Source of the DNA: Pseudomonadales bacterium
GTDB lineage: Bacteria; Pseudomonadota; Gammaproteobacteria; Pseudomonadales; UBA5518
DNA length: 64,000 nucleotides
Direction of reading: 5' to 3'
NCBI GenBank assembly: GCA_022072145.1
Contig: JAJVIG010000036.1
Span: 1-64,000 of the forward strand
Shown here in pieces: positions 1 to 9,818 of the stretch (its first letter is position 1; every line of letters begins with the position of its first letter). Position numbers and translations under genes: made by a program. The notes under the pieces are model-generated. The model made no database searches. It saw nothing but the letters and a program-made list of their open reading frames with translations, and was not told where the DNA came from.

Positions 1-2
1 GC

Positions 3-107
3 ATCGTCGCCATCATGCGCAAGATGCTCACCGCCGCCTGGGCAATGATCAGGAACCCTCAGCCCTACGACGGAGCCAAGCTCTATGCAACCATAGAAAA
101 CGCTTGA
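3..107 (+). pseudogene. 3' end of an IS110/IS1111-type transposase
   Basis: An open frame enters from the left edge and ends at TGA 105-107, giving 34 residues that start IVAIMRKMLTAAWAMI and end YDGAKLYATIENA. This matches the typical C-terminus of IS116/IS110/IS902 transposases (DEDD recombinase-type enzymes), from memory of the family. Only the tail is visible, so I cannot tell whether the element continues intact outside the window. The stop codon sits directly beside a short palindrome at 108-119, and the ispH stop follows at 123-125. The element therefore abuts the 3' end of ispH almost without spacing. Confidence 0.6.
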
Positions 108-108
108 C

Positions 109-128
109 TCCGAACGGAGTGTCTACGG
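109..128 (-). repeat. 20-bp GTAG-headed palindromic sequence, copy 1
   Basis: On the minus strand this reads CCGTAG followed by ACACTCCGTTCGGA. It overlaps the ispH stop codon and contains the small palindrome CTCCG/CGGAG. An identical 20-bp copy overlaps the ampG stop codon at 28878-28897. The head GTAG is the same tetranucleotide that starts the REP repeats elsewhere in the window, but the stem sequence is different. It may be a second REP-like family or the target/end of an IS110-type element. Confidence 0.6.
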
Positions 129-1058
129 GCGCAGTTCGCGCGGCATCGAGAAGGTGATGGTCTCGACCCGGCCGGCCATTTCCTCGGGCGCGGTGGCGCC
201 GAGCGCCTGCAGGCGCTCGATCACACGCCGCACCAGCACCTCCGGCGCCGAGGCGCCGGCGGTGACACCGATCGCGGACTTGCCGGTGAGCCACGCGGGG
301 TCGATGTCGTCGGCCGAATCGATCAGGTGCGCCTCGGCGTCCATGCGACGGGCAAGCTCGGCCAGACGGTTCGAGTTCGAACTGTTCGGGGACCCCACCA
401 CCAGCACCAGGTCGCAGTCGGCGGCCAGTTCCTTCACCGCGTCCTGGCGGTTCTGGGTCGCGTAGCAGATGTCGTCACGGCGCGGGCCGCGTATGTCCGG
501 GAAACGCGCGCGCAGCGCATCGATCACGGCACGCGTGTCGTCCACCGACAACGTGGTCTGCGTCACGTACGACAGCGCCGACGGGTTCCTGACCGGCAGC
601 GTGCCGACCTGCCCGGCGCTCTCCACGAGGTAGATCGCCCCGCCGTTCGCCGTGTCGTACTGCCCCATCGTGCCCTCGACCTCGGGGTGCCCCGCGTGGC
701 CGATGAGGATGCACTCGCGCCCCTGGCGGCTGTAGCGGGTGACCTCCATGTGCACCTTGGTGACCAGCGGGCAGGTGGCGTCGAAGACCTTCAGCCCGCG
801 TTGCACCGCCTCGCGCTGCACCGCCTGCGAAACGCCGTGCGCGCTGAAGATCACGATCGCGCCGTCCGGCACCTCGTCCAGTTCGTCGACGAACACCGCG
901 CCGCGCGCGCGCAGGTCATCGACCACGAAGCGGTTGTGCACCACCTCGTGGCGCACGTAGATCGGCGCGCCGAAGACTTCCAGCGCGCGGTTCACGATCT
1001 CGATCGCACGATCCACCCCGGCGCAGAAGCCGCGCGGGTTAGCCAGCCGGATGCGCAT
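123..1058 (-). CDS. ispH: 4-hydroxy-3-methylbut-2-enyl diphosphate reductase IspH (LytB)
   Basis: This is the last enzyme of the MEP isoprenoid pathway. It reduces HMBPP to IPP and DMAPP using a 4Fe-4S cluster in the cytosol. The 311-residue product has the family length. The three cluster cysteines are visible at about C12 (PRGFCAG), C96 (DATCPLV) and C198 (DICYAT). The substrate-binding His41 and the His124/Glu126 pair ([10 protein letters not shown]) are also present. The ATG at 1058 lies 20 bases inside the end of lspA, so the two genes are translationally coupled, as is usual in gammaproteobacteria. The stop codon TAG is the TAG of a GTAG that heads a palindrome repeated after ampG. An IS110-type fragment follows at once. 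Confidence 0.97.
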   Translation of the reverse strand: MRIRLANPRGFCAGVDRAIEIVNRALEVFGAPIYVRHEVVHNRFVVDDLRARGAVFVDELDEVPDGAIVIFSAHGVSQAVQREAVQRGLKVFDATCPLVTKVHMEVTRYSRQGRECILIGHAGHPEVEGTMGQYDTANGGAIYLVESAGQVGTLPVRNPSALSYVTQTTLSVDDTRAVIDALRARFPDIRGPRRDDICYATQNRQDAVKELAADCDLVLVVGSPNSSNSNRLAELARRMDAEAHLIDSADDIDPAWLTGKSAIGVTAGASAPEVLVRRVIERLQALGATAPEEMAGRVETITFSMPRELRP

Positions 1059-1530
1059 CGCGATCCTCCCGGTCGAGGAACAGCACCTCGATCATCATCA
1101 TGATCGCACCGGTGGTGATCGCCGCGTCCGCGATGTTGAACGCGGGGAAATAACTGTCCTTCCAGTGGAAGAAGATGAAATCGACCACGTAACCCAGCAC
1201 CACCCGGTCGATCAGGTTGCCCAGCGCGCCGCCGAGGATCAGCGCGAGGCTGGCCGCCAGCCAGCACTTGCCGGCCGGCAGGCGGTGCAGCCACAGCGCG
1301 ATCCAGGCGCTGACGCCCACGGCGACGGCGGTGAAGAACCAGCGCTGCCAGCCGCCGGCGTCGCTGAGGAAGCTGAAGGCGGCGCCGCGGTTGTGCAGCA
1401 GCGTGAGGTCGAGGACCGGCAGCAGCGGCACCAGTTCGCCGTACTCGAGGTTCGCGCTCGCGAGGTACTTGGTGACGTGATCCAGCACGATCACGGCCAG
1501 CGCGAGCAGGTACCAGCGCAACACCTTCAT
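1039..1530 (-). CDS. lspA: Lipoprotein signal peptidase II LspA
   Basis: This inner-membrane aspartyl protease cleaves the signal peptide of diacylated prolipoproteins. The 163-residue product has four hydrophobic segments. Family motifs are present: DHVTKY near the start, NRGAAFSFL, and the two catalytic-Asp motifs GNLIDR and VVDFI, then FNIADAAI. The frame is open further upstream through the REP cluster, but the start at 1530 (MKVLRWYLL) gives the normal family N-terminus. It overlaps ispH by 20 bases. The usual fkpB gene between lspA and ispH is absent. A large REP array separates it from ileS. Confidence 0.95.
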   Translation of the reverse strand: MKVLRWYLLALAVIVLDHVTKYLASANLEYGELVPLLPVLDLTLLHNRGAAFSFLSDAGGWQRWFFTAVAVGVSAWIALWLHRLPAGKCWLAASLALILGGALGNLIDRVVLGYVVDFIFFHWKDSYFPAFNIADAAITTGAIMMMIEVLFLDREDRDAHPAG

Positions 1531-1558
1531 GCCGGTACCCGCTCCACGCCGACCCCCC

Positions 1559-1846
1559 CGTAGGTTCGGTCTGCGACCGAACATCTCCGGCCGTAGGTTC
1601 GGTCTGTGACCGAACATGTCCGACCGTAGGTTCGGTCTGTGACCGAACATGTCCGGCCACAGGCCGGACCTACGATGGTTGCACGTGTCCGGCCGTAGGT
1701 TCGGTCTGCGACCGAACATGTCCGGCCGTAGGTTCGGTCTGCGACCGAACATGTCCGGCCGTAGGTTCGGTCTGTGACCGAACATGTCCGGCCACAGGCC
1801 GGACCTACGGCGTTGGCGCGTGTCCGGCCACAGGCCGGACCTACGG
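1559..1846. repeat. REP cluster 1: tandem GTAG-headed palindromes (six direct, three inverted)
   Basis: GTAGG heads start at 1560, 1593, 1626, 1695, 1728 and 1761. Each is followed by a hairpin TTCGGTC-TG(C/T)-GACCGAA and ends ACAT. Inverted REPs with arms GTCCGGCC/GGCCGGAC sit at 1650-1673, 1785-1808 and 1821-1844. Direct copies are exactly 33 bp apart. The block of three direct plus one inverted copy is itself duplicated at a 135-bp period. The cluster fills the lspA-ileS gap. The structure is typical of RAYT-associated REP/BIME elements, and no protein is encoded. Confidence 0.92.
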
Positions 1847-1896
1847 GGCGCGTCGAACACGTCGGACCGGGTACCGTCGCCGTTCTGGCCATCGGA

Positions 1897-4719
1897 TCAC
1901 GCATAGCGCCGCGTCTCGCCGGGGCCGTCGACGTTCTGTACGCAGCGTCCGCACAGCTCCGGGTGTGCTGCGTGCGTGCCCACATCCGTGCGGTGGTGCC
2001 AGCAGCGCACGCATTTGGGCGCCGGTGAGGCGTCCACGCGCAGCTTCAGCCCCGGGATCGCGGTTTCCACGGCGTCGGGGGGCGCATTCTCGTCCGCCAC
2101 CACGTTCACCTCGGAGGTGATGAACACGAAACGCAGCTCCTCCCCGAGCCGCCCGAGCTGCGCGGCCAGCGCCGGGTTGCACCACGCGGTCACCACCGCG
2201 CTGAGCGTGCTGCCGACCACGCCCTCGTTGCGCCGGCGCTCGAGTTCGCGGTTCACCTCGCCCTTGACCTGCATCAGCAAGTGCCAGACGTCGCGGCCGA
2301 GTTCGTCCTCGGCCGGCAGTTCGTCCAGCGCGTCGTACCACTGGGCCGTGAACACCGGCTGCGACCGGTCGCCGGGCATGCAGCGCCAGATCTCGTCGGC
2401 CGTGAAGCTCAGGATCGGCGTGATCCAGCGCACCAGCGCCTCGAGCACGTGGTACATCGCGGTCTGCGCCGAACGGCGCGCACGGCTGTCGGCGCGCGTG
2501 GTGTACTGGCGGTCCTTGATCACGTCGAGGTAGAAACCACCGAGGTCGGTCACGCAGAAGTTGTGCAGCTTCTGGTAGATCAGGTGGAACTGGTACGAGT
2601 CGTAGGCCTCGACGATCTCGCGCTGCAGGCGCGCGGCACGATCCACCACCCAGCGGTCGAGCGCGAGCAGCTCGCCCGTCGCGAGCAGGTGCTGCGCCGG
2701 ATCGAAGCCGGCGAGGTTCGACAGCAGGAAGCGCGCGGTGTTGCGGATGCGGCGGTACGAATCGGCGGTGCGCTTGAAGATCTCGTCGGAAACCGTCATC
2801 TCGGCGCGGTAGTCGGTGGCCGCCACCCACAGCCGCAGGATGTCGGCGCCCAGCGTCTTCATCACCTGCTGCGGCGCGATCACGTTGCCGCGCGATTTCG
2901 ACATCTTGTGTCCCGCGGCATCCACCGTGAAGCCGTGGGTGAGCACCGCCTTGTACGGCGCGCAGCCGTGGATTCCGGCCGCGGTCAGCAGCGAGGACTG
3001 GAACCAGCCGCGATGCTGGTCCGAGCCTTCGAGGTACAGATCGGCAGGAAACGAGAGCTCGGGACGGCGCGTCAGCACACAGGCGTGCGTGACGCCGGAG
3101 TCGAACCACACGTCGAGCGTGTCGGTGATCTTCTGGTACTGCGCCGCCTCCTCGCCGAGCAGCTCGGCCGGATCGATCGCGAACCACGCGTCGATGCCGC
3201 CCTGCTCGATGCGCAGCGCGACCTGTTCGATCAGGTCCGCCGTGCGCGGATGCAGCTCGCCGCTCTGGCGGTGCACGAACAGCGCGATCGGCACGCCCCA
3301 GGTGCGCTGGCGCGAGATGCACCAGTCGGGGCGGCTCTCCAGCATGCCTTCGATGCGCGCCCGGCCCCACGACGGCACGAACTGCACGTCCTGGATCGCA
3401 TCGCGCGCGGTGGCCAGCAGCGCGCCGGCGTCCATGCCGATGAACCACTGCGGCGTGGCGCGGAAGATCACCGGCGACTTGTGGCGCCAGCAATGCGGGT
3501 AACTGTGCTGGTACGGCACGTCGTGCAGCAGCGCACCGCGCTCGCGCAGCAACTCGACGATCGTCGCGTTGGCCTTGAACACGTACTGGCCGGCGACGAA
3601 CGGCGTGCCGTCGACGAACACGCCCTGCCCGTCCACCGGGTTCAGCACCTCGAGCCCGTAGATCTGCCCGACCAGGAAGTCGTCCACGCCGTGGCCCGGC
3701 GCGGTGTGCACGGCGCCGGTGCCGGCGTCGGTGGTGACGTGCTGCCCGAGGATCACCGGCACCCGGCGCTCGAGGAACGGATGCTGCAACAACTGGTGCT
3801 CGAGCGCGCCGCCGGCGCACTCGCCGAGGAAATCGAACACCTCGATGCCGCAACGCGCCAGCACCGGGCGCGCCAGCGCCTCGGCCAGCACCAGATACTC
3901 GGCGTCCGCGCCGGCACCCGCGCGCACCAGCACGTACGGCAGTTCCGGATGCAGCGCGACCGCGAGGTTCGCCGGCAGCGTCCACGGGGTGGTGGTCCAG
4001 ATCGGGATCGAGACCCGCGCGTCCGCGGGGAGCTCGATGCCGAACGCGCGGCCCAGCGCGCGCGCATCGATGGCGCGGAAGCGCACGTCCACCGCGGGCG
4101 AGGTCTTGTCCTGGTACTCGACCTCCGCCTCGGCCAGCGCCGAACCGCAATCCATGCACCAGTGCACCGGCTTCACGCCCTTCAGCAGGTGCCCGTTGGC
4201 GACGATGCGCCCCAGCGCGCGCACGATGTCGGCCTCGAACGCGAAGTCCATCGTGAGGTACGGGCGCTCCCAGTCCCCGAGCACGCCGAGGCGGATGAAA
4301 TCGTCGCGCTGGCGCTGCATCTGGCCACGCGCGTAATCGCGGCAGTGGGTGCGGAACTCGTGGTGGCTGATCTTCAGGCCGGCCTTGCCGACCTTCTTCT
4401 CCACATTCAGCTCGATCGGCAGCCCGTGGCAGTCCCAGCCGGGAACGTACGGCGCGTCGTAGCCGTCGAGCGTGCGCGCCTTGACGATGACGTCCTTGAG
4501 GATCTTGTTGACCGCGTGCCCGATGTGGATCTCGCCGTTGGCGTACGGCGGTCCGTCGTGCAGCACGAACTTCGGCCGGCCCGCGCGCGCGGCCCGGATA
4601 CGGCCGTAGACGTCCTCGGCCTGCCAGCGCGCCAGCGTTTCGGGTTCGCGCGTCGCGAGGTTCGCCTTCATCGCGAACTCGGTCTGCGGCAGGTTCAGCG
4701 TGTGCTTGTAATCGCTCAT
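1897..4719 (-). CDS. ileS: Isoleucine--tRNA ligase
   Basis: This class I aminoacyl-tRNA synthetase charges tRNA-Ile in the cytosol and has a CP1 editing domain. The 940-residue product carries the HIGH motif in [12 protein letters not shown] (about residues 59-70) and KMSKS in [11 protein letters not shown] (about residue 604). The bacterial C-terminal zinc site is present as CVRC and CGRC pairs in the last 50 residues. The ATG at 4719 overlaps the ribF stop as ATGA, so the genes are coupled. The frame is open far upstream, but similarity begins at [11 protein letters not shown]. The gene order murJ-ribF-ileS-lspA is conserved in gammaproteobacteria. Confidence 0.97.
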   Translation of the reverse strand: MSDYKHTLNLPQTEFAMKANLATREPETLARWQAEDVYGRIRAARAGRPKFVLHDGPPYANGEIHIGHAVNKILKDVIVKARTLDGYDAPYVPGWDCHGLPIELNVEKKVGKAGLKISHHEFRTHCRDYARGQMQRQRDDFIRLGVLGDWERPYLTMDFAFEADIVRALGRIVANGHLLKGVKPVHWCMDCGSALAEAEVEYQDKTSPAVDVRFRAIDARALGRAFGIELPADARVSIPIWTTTPWTLPANLAVALHPELPYVLVRAGAGADAEYLVLAEALARPVLARCGIEVFDFLGECAGGALEHQLLQHPFLERRVPVILGQHVTTDAGTGAVHTAPGHGVDDFLVGQIYGLEVLNPVDGQGVFVDGTPFVAGQYVFKANATIVELLRERGALLHDVPYQHSYPHCWRHKSPVIFRATPQWFIGMDAGALLATARDAIQDVQFVPSWGRARIEGMLESRPDWCISRQRTWGVPIALFVHRQSGELHPRTADLIEQVALRIEQGGIDAWFAIDPAELLGEEAAQYQKITDTLDVWFDSGVTHACVLTRRPELSFPADLYLEGSDQHRGWFQSSLLTAAGIHGCAPYKAVLTHGFTVDAAGHKMSKSRGNVIAPQQVMKTLGADILRLWVAATDYRAEMTVSDEIFKRTADSYRRIRNTARFLLSNLAGFDPAQHLLATGELLALDRWVVDRAARLQREIVEAYDSYQFHLIYQKLHNFCVTDLGGFYLDVIKDRQYTTRADSRARRSAQTAMYHVLEALVRWITPILSFTADEIWRCMPGDRSQPVFTAQWYDALDELPAEDELGRDVWHLLMQVKGEVNRELERRRNEGVVGSTLSAVVTAWCNPALAAQLGRLGEELRFVFITSEVNVVADENAPPDAVETAIPGLKLRVDASPAPKCVRCWHHRTDVGTHAAHPELCGRCVQNVDGPGETRRYA

Positions 4720-5672
4720 GGGTTCCGTTGGTTCCGTTGCGGGCCGCGCGCGGCGAAATACGCCCGCGCCACCCCGATGTCGTCCGCGATGCGCTCGCGC
4801 AGTTCCTCCAGCGAGCCGAACCGGCGCTCCTCGCGCACCTGGTGGCGGAAGATCACCTCGATCGTCCGCCCGTACAGATCGCCGGCGAAGTCGAGCAGGT
4901 GCGTCTCGAGATTCGCCTTGATGCCGTCGCTGACGGTGGGTCGCGTGCCCACGTTCGCCACCCCCGGCAGCAGTCGTCCGTCGACGCACACTTCCACCAC
5001 GTAGACCCCGGCCAGCGGCGAGCGGTGGCGCCGCAGTTCGAGGTTCGCGGTCGGCACGCCGATCTCGCGGCCCAGCTGGCGGCCGTAGATCACCTTGCCG
5101 AGCATGCTGTACGGGCGGCCCAGCATCCGCTCGGCGGCGACGAAATCGCCGCCCGCGAGCACCGCCCGCAGGCGCGTGCTGCTGACCCGTTCGCCCTGCA
5201 CCGCGACCGTGCTGGTCGAGCGCACCTCGAAGCCGGCGCCCTCGCCCACCTCGTGCAGCAGCTCCACGCAGCCCTCGCGGTCGTGCCCGAAGCGCAGGTC
5301 GTCGCCCACCACCACGTAGCGCGCGCCGAGTCCGCGCACCAGCACCGCGTCGATGAACGCGCGTGCCGACAGCGAGCTGAATCGCCGGTCGAAGCGGATG
5401 CGCAGCAGCCGGTGCACGCCCAGCCCGTCGAGCACCGTGAATTTCTCGCGGAAACTCATCAGCCGCGGCGGCGCCTGCACCGGCGCGAAATACTCGCGCG
5501 GCAGCGGCTCGAACACGATCACGGTCGCCGGCAGCTCCAGCGCGCGCGCGCGCGCCAGCAGGTCGGCGATCACGGCCTGGTGACCCCGGTGCACGCCGTC
5601 GAAGGCGCCGATGGTCACCACGCTGCCACGGTGGCGGTCGCGCAGGTTGTGCAACCCCCTGATCAGTTCCAA
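4716..5672 (-). CDS. ribF: Bifunctional riboflavin kinase / FAD synthetase RibF
   Basis: RibF makes FMN from riboflavin and then FAD. The 318-residue protein has an N-terminal nucleotidyltransferase domain with [15 protein letters not shown] (residues 19-33, the HxGH-like site). It has a C-terminal riboflavin kinase domain with [13 protein letters not shown], where the PTAN motif binds ATP/Mg. The ISSTRxR-type motif of the first domain appears as RVSSTRLR. The stop overlaps the ileS start (ATGA). A strong -10 box lies about 40 bases upstream of the start. Confidence 0.95.
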   Translation of the reverse strand: MELIRGLHNLRDRHRGSVVTIGAFDGVHRGHQAVIADLLARARALELPATVIVFEPLPREYFAPVQAPPRLMSFREKFTVLDGLGVHRLLRIRFDRRFSSLSARAFIDAVLVRGLGARYVVVGDDLRFGHDREGCVELLHEVGEGAGFEVRSTSTVAVQGERVSSTRLRAVLAGGDFVAAERMLGRPYSMLGKVIYGRQLGREIGVPTANLELRRHRSPLAGVYVVEVCVDGRLLPGVANVGTRPTVSDGIKANLETHLLDFAGDLYGRTIEVIFRHQVREERRFGSLEELRERIADDIGVARAYFAARGPQRNQRNP

Positions 5673-5703
5673 TACACCGCTCCCGTCCCGGGCCGTGAAT
5701 CGA

Positions 5704-5722
5704 GCGCGCGATTATAGCGCGC
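5704..5722 (-). promoter_or_regulatory. Candidate ribF promoter -10 inside a GCGCGC palindrome
   Basis: The minus strand carries a perfect TATAAT (5711-5716) about 40 bases upstream of the ribF ATG. It is flanked by GCGCGC arms at 5704-5709 and 5717-5722. A good -35 at the usual distance is not evident, because REP sequence begins at 5735. The -10 call is reasonable; any role of the flanking palindrome is inference. Confidence 0.45.
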
Positions 5723-5734
5723 AGCCGCGCGCCC

Positions 5735-5918
5735 GTAGGTTCGGCCTGCGGCCGAACATGGTTCCCCGCAAATGTCCGGGCACAGCCCGGACCTACGCGA
5801 TGCCCGTCGCACGCCGGACGTCGGACGCCGGACGCCGGACGTGCGCAATGTCGGTCGTAGGTTCGGCCTGTGGCCGAACACGGTTCCCCGCCAATGTCCG
5901 GGCACAGCCCGGACCTAC
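5735..5918. repeat. REP cluster 2: two BIME-like REP pairs
   Basis: Two pairs are visible. Each is a direct REP (GTAGG head, arms TTCGGCC/GGCCGAA) at 5735 or 5857, followed by an inverted REP (arms TCCGGGC/GCCCGGA) at 5773-5796 or 5895-5918. The linker between members is nearly the same in both (GGTTCCCCGC then AATGTCC). The pairs start 122 bases apart and are separated by a short CGCCGGACG-rich stretch. The last inverted REP contains the murJ stop codon. Confidence 0.9.
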
Positions 5919-7507
5919 GGGCGCAGCAGCGAGCGGAGCTGGCCGCGTGCGGCCGGGAACAGCAGTGCCAGCGCGCCGAAATAGAGCGCCACGCCACCCG
6001 CGCACGCCACCGCGATCCGTGCGGCACGGGCGTGCCAGGCGAGTGCGCCCAGGTCCGCCAGCCACGGCAGCAACAACACCAGGAACACGCCCATCAGGGT
6101 GGCTGCCGCAGCCATCTTGCCGATGTCGCGCCCGAAGCCCTGCTGCGGCCGATACACCTCGCGCGCGAGCAGTCCGTGCAGCAGCAGTCCTGCGTTCAGG
6201 TACGCCGCGCCGGTGGTCGCCAGCGACAGCCCGGCGTGCCCGACCTGCCAGAACAGATGCAGCGGGATCACGAGCAGCAGGTTGAACCCCATGTTCGCGA
6301 CCATCGCCTTGATACCGATGACGACCGGCGTGCGCGTGTCCTGGCGCGAGTAGTACGCGGTGGCCAGCACCTTGATCAGCATGAATGCCGGCAGGCCCAG
6401 CGCCATCGCAGCCAGGCTCAGCGAGGCCATCGAGATATCGCGCGGGTTCATCGCCCCGTAGCCGAACAGCGCGCTCAGGATCGGCGCCGCGAGCAGCAGC
6501 AGCGCGAGCATGGCCGGCAGCGCGATCAGCAGGATCATCTTGATCGCCCAGTCGAGCGTGTGCCGGAACTCCTCGGGCGAACGCGTCGAGTACTCGCGCG
6601 AGAGTCCGGGCAGGATCACCGTCGCGATCGCGATGCCGAACACCCCGAGCGGCAGCTCGGTCAGGCGTTCCGAGTAATAGAGCCACGACACGCTGCCGGT
6701 GGGCAGGAACGAGGCGAGCACGGTGTCGAGCAGCAGGTTGATCTGGCTCACCGACACGCCGAACAGCGCCGGCAGCATCAGCTTGAGGATCCGGCGCACG
6801 CCGGCGTGGTGCGTGTCGTAGCGCGGGCGCGGCAGCATGGTGATCCGCGCCAGGAACGGCACCTGGAACAGCAACTGGATCAGGCCTGCCATGAACACCG
6901 CCCAGGCGAGCGCGAACACCGGTTCGGCGAACCAGCGCGACGCGACGAGCGCACCGGCGATCAGCGTGAGGTTCAGGAACACCGGCGTCACCGCCGGCAC
7001 CGCGAAGCGCCCGTGGCTGTTCAGCACCGCCCCGGCGAAACCGGTCATCGAGATGAAGAACAGGTACGGGAAGGTGATGCGGATCATCTCGGCGGTCAGC
7101 GCCATCTTTTCCGGCATCTGCGCGAAGCCGGGAGCGAACACCAGTGTCACCACCGGCGCGCCGATCACTGCCAGCGCAGTCACCGCGAGCAGCGCCGCGC
7201 CGAGCACCCCGGCCACGGCATCGACCAGTGCTTTCACCTCCGCGACGGTGCGCGTGGCGCGATACTCCGACAGCACCGGCACGAAGGCCTGCGAGAACGC
7301 GCCCTCGGCGAACAGGCGGCGCAGGAACTGCGGGATGCGGAACGCGATGAAGAAGGCGTCCGCGTTCGCGGCGGCGCCGAACATCGAGGCGATCACGACG
7401 TCGCGCACCAGCCCCGCCACGCGCGAGATCATCGTCATCGCGCCGACCACCAGGCTGGAACGGAACAGGCGCCGCCCGGTCTGCGCGCGCGCGGCCGACT
7501 CATTCAC
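5915..7507 (-). CDS. murJ: Lipid II flippase MurJ
   Basis: MurJ moves lipid II across the inner membrane for peptidoglycan synthesis. The 530-residue protein is strongly hydrophobic, with about 14 expected membrane helices. It starts with the family signature [19 protein letters not shown] and GLVRDVVIA and has [24 protein letters not shown] chose the GTG at 7507 because homology starts there and it overlaps the thpR stop (GTGAATGA). A longer open frame upstream belongs to thpR on another frame. The stop codon TAG is formed by the GTAG head of a REP. Confidence 0.95.
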   Translation of the reverse strand: MNESAARAQTGRRLFRSSLVVGAMTMISRVAGLVRDVVIASMFGAAANADAFFIAFRIPQFLRRLFAEGAFSQAFVPVLSEYRATRTVAEVKALVDAVAGVLGAALLAVTALAVIGAPVVTLVFAPGFAQMPEKMALTAEMIRITFPYLFFISMTGFAGAVLNSHGRFAVPAVTPVFLNLTLIAGALVASRWFAEPVFALAWAVFMAGLIQLLFQVPFLARITMLPRPRYDTHHAGVRRILKLMLPALFGVSVSQINLLLDTVLASFLPTGSVSWLYYSERLTELPLGVFGIAIATVILPGLSREYSTRSPEEFRHTLDWAIKMILLIALPAMLALLLLAAPILSALFGYGAMNPRDISMASLSLAAMALGLPAFMLIKVLATAYYSRQDTRTPVVIGIKAMVANMGFNLLLVIPLHLFWQVGHAGLSLATTGAAYLNAGLLLHGLLAREVYRPQQGFGRDIGKMAAAATLMGVFLVLLLPWLADLGALAWHARAARIAVACAGGVALYFGALALLFPAARGQLRSLLRP

Positions 7508-8057
7508 GGCGGGCACCTCCCGCGCAGCGCTCGCTGAACAGCGGCAGGTAATGCCCACCGCGGCTCTGGTACAGCGTGATCGCGCGCGCCTCGGCGCCAA
7601 GGTCCAGCGCAAAATCCGCTTCCTGCGCGCAACTCCCGCGCCCCTTCCAGCGGGCCAGGCTGAGATGCGGCCGATACGCGCGCCGCTCGATCGCGAAGCC
7701 CGCGTCCGCCAAGAGCGCGGCCAGCGGCGCCTGCCACTGTTTCAGCGGTTGCGGATCGGACGGCAAGGCCGCGATCACACGCGGGGCGCGCGGATCCGGA
7801 AACGCGCATACCCGGTCGAAGCGGTAGCGCACCGGGGCGAGCGTGGCCGCCACCTGCGCCACGCAGTCGTGCACGCGCACGATCTCCCCGAGGCGCACCT
7901 GCCCGAGGAATACCAGTGTCAGGTGGTAATCCTGCGGTTGCGTCCAGCGCAGCGTCGGGAACGGAAAATGCGCGCCGAGCGCGTGCCCGAGTGCGGCGAA
8001 GCGCGCGCGCAGCGCCTCGCCGGGGTCGATCGCGAGGAAGGCGCGGATCAGGTCCAC
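7500..8057 (-). CDS. thpR: RNA 2',3'-cyclic phosphodiesterase ThpR (LigT family)
   Basis: This is a 2H phosphoesterase that opens 2',3'-cyclic phosphates on RNA and in vitro ligates 2'-5' tRNA halves. The 185-residue product has the two diagnostic HxT/SL motifs, HLTLVFLG (about residue 45) and HLSLARW (about residue 130). I start it at GTG 8057 (VDLIRAFLAID). It overlaps the end of the NUDIX gene by 10 bases and its stop overlaps the murJ start, so the three are likely co-transcribed. Confidence 0.88.
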   Translation of the reverse strand: MDLIRAFLAIDPGEALRARFAALGHALGAHFPFPTLRWTQPQDYHLTLVFLGQVRLGEIVRVHDCVAQVAATLAPVRYRFDRVCAFPDPRAPRVIAALPSDPQPLKQWQAPLAALLADAGFAIERRAYRPHLSLARWKGRGSCAQEADFALDLGAEARAITLYQSRGGHYLPLFSERCAGGARRE

Positions 8058-8656
8058 GCGCGGCGGATCCCGTCGCGCTCGAGCCGCAGCCACTGCAGCG
8101 CGATCAGCGTGTGCGCGTTGTCGAAGCGTCCGTCGTGGCGCATCTGCTCGAGCTGCGCACAGGGAATCACGTGCAACCGGATGTCCTCGCTCTCGCCCGG
8201 CATGCCGTGCAGCTCCCGCACGTCGCGCAGGCTCACCCGTGCGCAGAACAGATGGAAATACTCGTCGGTGCCGCCCGGGCTCGAGTAGTAGCCCGCCACC
8301 GGAACCAGCTCGAGCACCGTGCAGCCGGATTCCTCGGCGGTTTCGCGCACCGCGACCTCGGCCGGCGTCTCGCCCGGCTCCACCAACCCGGCCACCAGTT
8401 CGAGCAGCCACGGACTGCCGGCACGAAACGCGGCGCCGATACGGAACTGCTCGACCATCCCCACCGCATCGAGCTCGGAGTCGTACAGCAGCACGCCGAC
8501 CGCCTCGCCGCGGCAGTGCAGCTCGCGGCTCACCACCCCGGACCAGCCGCCCGCGAAGCGGCGAAAGCGCAGCCGGAACTGTTTCAGCTTCCAGAAGCCG
8601 CTCCAGACGGTTTTCTCATCGACGAACTCGACGTCCTCACGACCGAAACCGCGCAT
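8048..8656 (-). CDS. nudF: NUDIX hydrolase, ADP-ribose pyrophosphatase (NudF type)
   Basis: The product likely hydrolyses ADP-ribose to AMP and ribose 5-phosphate. The 202-residue protein carries a full NUDIX box (GX5EX7REUXEEXGU) as GLVEPGETPAEVAVRETAEE with SG after it, about residues 95-117. The layout (short N-terminal beta region, central NUDIX box, SPGGTDEYFHLF) fits NudF/TrgB-type enzymes. It lies just downstream of pyrB and is coupled to thpR. In several gammaproteobacteria nudF is near other housekeeping hydrolases; here it heads toward murJ. Confidence 0.88.
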   Translation of the reverse strand: MRGFGREDVEFVDEKTVWSGFWKLKQFRLRFRRFAGGWSGVVSRELHCRGEAVGVLLYDSELDAVGMVEQFRIGAAFRAGSPWLLELVAGLVEPGETPAEVAVRETAEESGCTVLELVPVAGYYSSPGGTDEYFHLFCARVSLRDVRELHGMPGESEDIRLHVIPCAQLEQMRHDGRFDNAHTLIALQWLRLERDGIRRAWT

Positions 8657-8659
8657 GCC

Positions 8660-9679
8660 TCACTCCGTGAACCGCTTGCCCGTGTACCAGCTCACCCGCG
8701 ACTCGTAGCGGTTCACCAGGTGCACCACGTCGAGCACCATCGCGAACAGCGCCATGCGCACCAGCACGCCGTTGTCGGTCTGGCGGAAGATCGCGAGGTT
8801 CGGGTTCTCGTTCAGGTCGGGGTCGAGCTCGTTGGCCTCCGCGCGCGAATCGCGCGGCAGCGGATGCATGATCACCGTGTTCGGCTCGCAGAACTGCGTG
8901 TAGATCGCCTGGTTCAGGCGGTAGCGGCCGCGGAACAGGTTCGCCTCGTCGCGGCTCGCGAAACGCTCTTCCTGGATGCGCGTGGAGTAGGCGATGTCGA
9001 CGTGCGCGATCGAGTTCTCCATCGCGTCGGATTCGACCACCGTGTGGCCGCGTGCGCGCAACAGCTCGACGATCTCCGCCGGCATCCGCAACTCCGCCGG
9101 CGCTATGCAGCTCAGGTGCACGCGCTCGAAGCAGGCCAGCAGTTTCGACAGCGAGTGCACGGTGCGCCCGTAGCGCAGGTCACCGATCATCGCCAGCCGC
9201 AGGCCGTCGATCTCGCGGCCCCGATGGCGCATCTCCTTGCGGATCGTGTAGAGGTCGAGCAGCGCCTGCGTCGGGTGTTCGTTCGCGCCGTCGCCGCCGT
9301 TGATCACCGGCACGCGGCTCGCCGCGGCGAACTCGGCCACCGAGCCGGCCGCCGGGTGGCGCATCGCGATGATGTCGCTGTAGCCGCTGATCACGCGCGC
9401 CGTGTCGTACAGCGATTCGCCCTTGGAGATCGCCGAGCTCTCGAAGCCGGTGGTCTCGCGGACCTCGCCGCCCAGCAGGTTGAACGCGCAGCCGAAGCTC
9501 ACGCGCGTGCGCGTGCTCGGCTCGAAGAACATATTGCCCAGAATCGCGCCTTCCAGCACCCGCGTGATGCGGTGCCGGTGCGCGTACGGCGCCATCGAGT
9601 CGGCGACGTCGAACACACGCTCGATGTCGGCGCGCTCGAACTGGTCGACCGACAGGATGTGCGAGCCGGCGAAGTCCAT
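8660..9679 (-). CDS. pyrB: Aspartate carbamoyltransferase catalytic chain
   Basis: PyrB condenses carbamoyl phosphate and aspartate in pyrimidine synthesis. The 339-residue product contains FFEPSTRTRVSF (the STRTR carbamoyl-phosphate loop), the MRHPA and HPTQALLDL motifs, and the C-terminal HPLPR loop. It resembles the enterobacterial type more than the pyrBC' type. Neither pyrI nor a pyrC-like gene is adjacent, and the C-terminus extends about 25 residues beyond E. coli PyrB. I chose ATG 9679. A single REP lies 39 bases upstream of this start. Confidence 0.92.
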   Translation of the reverse strand: MDFAGSHILSVDQFERADIERVFDVADSMAPYAHRHRITRVLEGAILGNMFFEPSTRTRVSFGCAFNLLGGEVRETTGFESSAISKGESLYDTARVISGYSDIIAMRHPAAGSVAEFAAASRVPVINGGDGANEHPTQALLDLYTIRKEMRHRGREIDGLRLAMIGDLRYGRTVHSLSKLLACFERVHLSCIAPAELRMPAEIVELLRARGHTVVESDAMENSIAHVDIAYSTRIQEERFASRDEANLFRGRYRLNQAIYTQFCEPNTVIMHPLPRDSRAEANELDPDLNENPNLAIFRQTDNGVLVRMALFAMVLDVVHLVNRYESRVSWYTGKRFTE

Positions 9680-9717
9680 CGGTTGGTGTCTCCCGTTTCC
9701 GTACAGCCGAATAGTCC

Positions 9718-9742
9718 GCAGGTTCGGCCTGTGGCCGAACAT
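9718..9742 (+). repeat. REP 3: single REP upstream of pyrB
   Basis: A single palindrome with arms TTCGGCC/GGCCGAA and loop TGTG ends ACAT. The head is GCAGG instead of GTAGG, so this copy has lost the usual tetranucleotide by one base. It lies in the pyrB leader region, where most other REPs here lie downstream of genes. Confidence 0.8.
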
Positions 9743-9818
9743 ATACCCCTGTACGGCCACCGGCCGGGGCGGGACGCGCGCGCAGTCTACCCGGCAGCCG
9801 TGCGGGAGCCAAACGGGA

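Noticed and set aside
1559..1846. CRISPR-like array because of the regular 33-bp period
   Set aside because: The units are direct tandem palindromes with no unique spacers, and no cas genes are near. It is a REP array.
2281..5004. Long open frame (907 codons) on the plus strand opposite ileS and ribF
   Set aside because: It is antisense to conserved genes in GC-rich DNA, has no start context or recognisable domain, and spans two genes.
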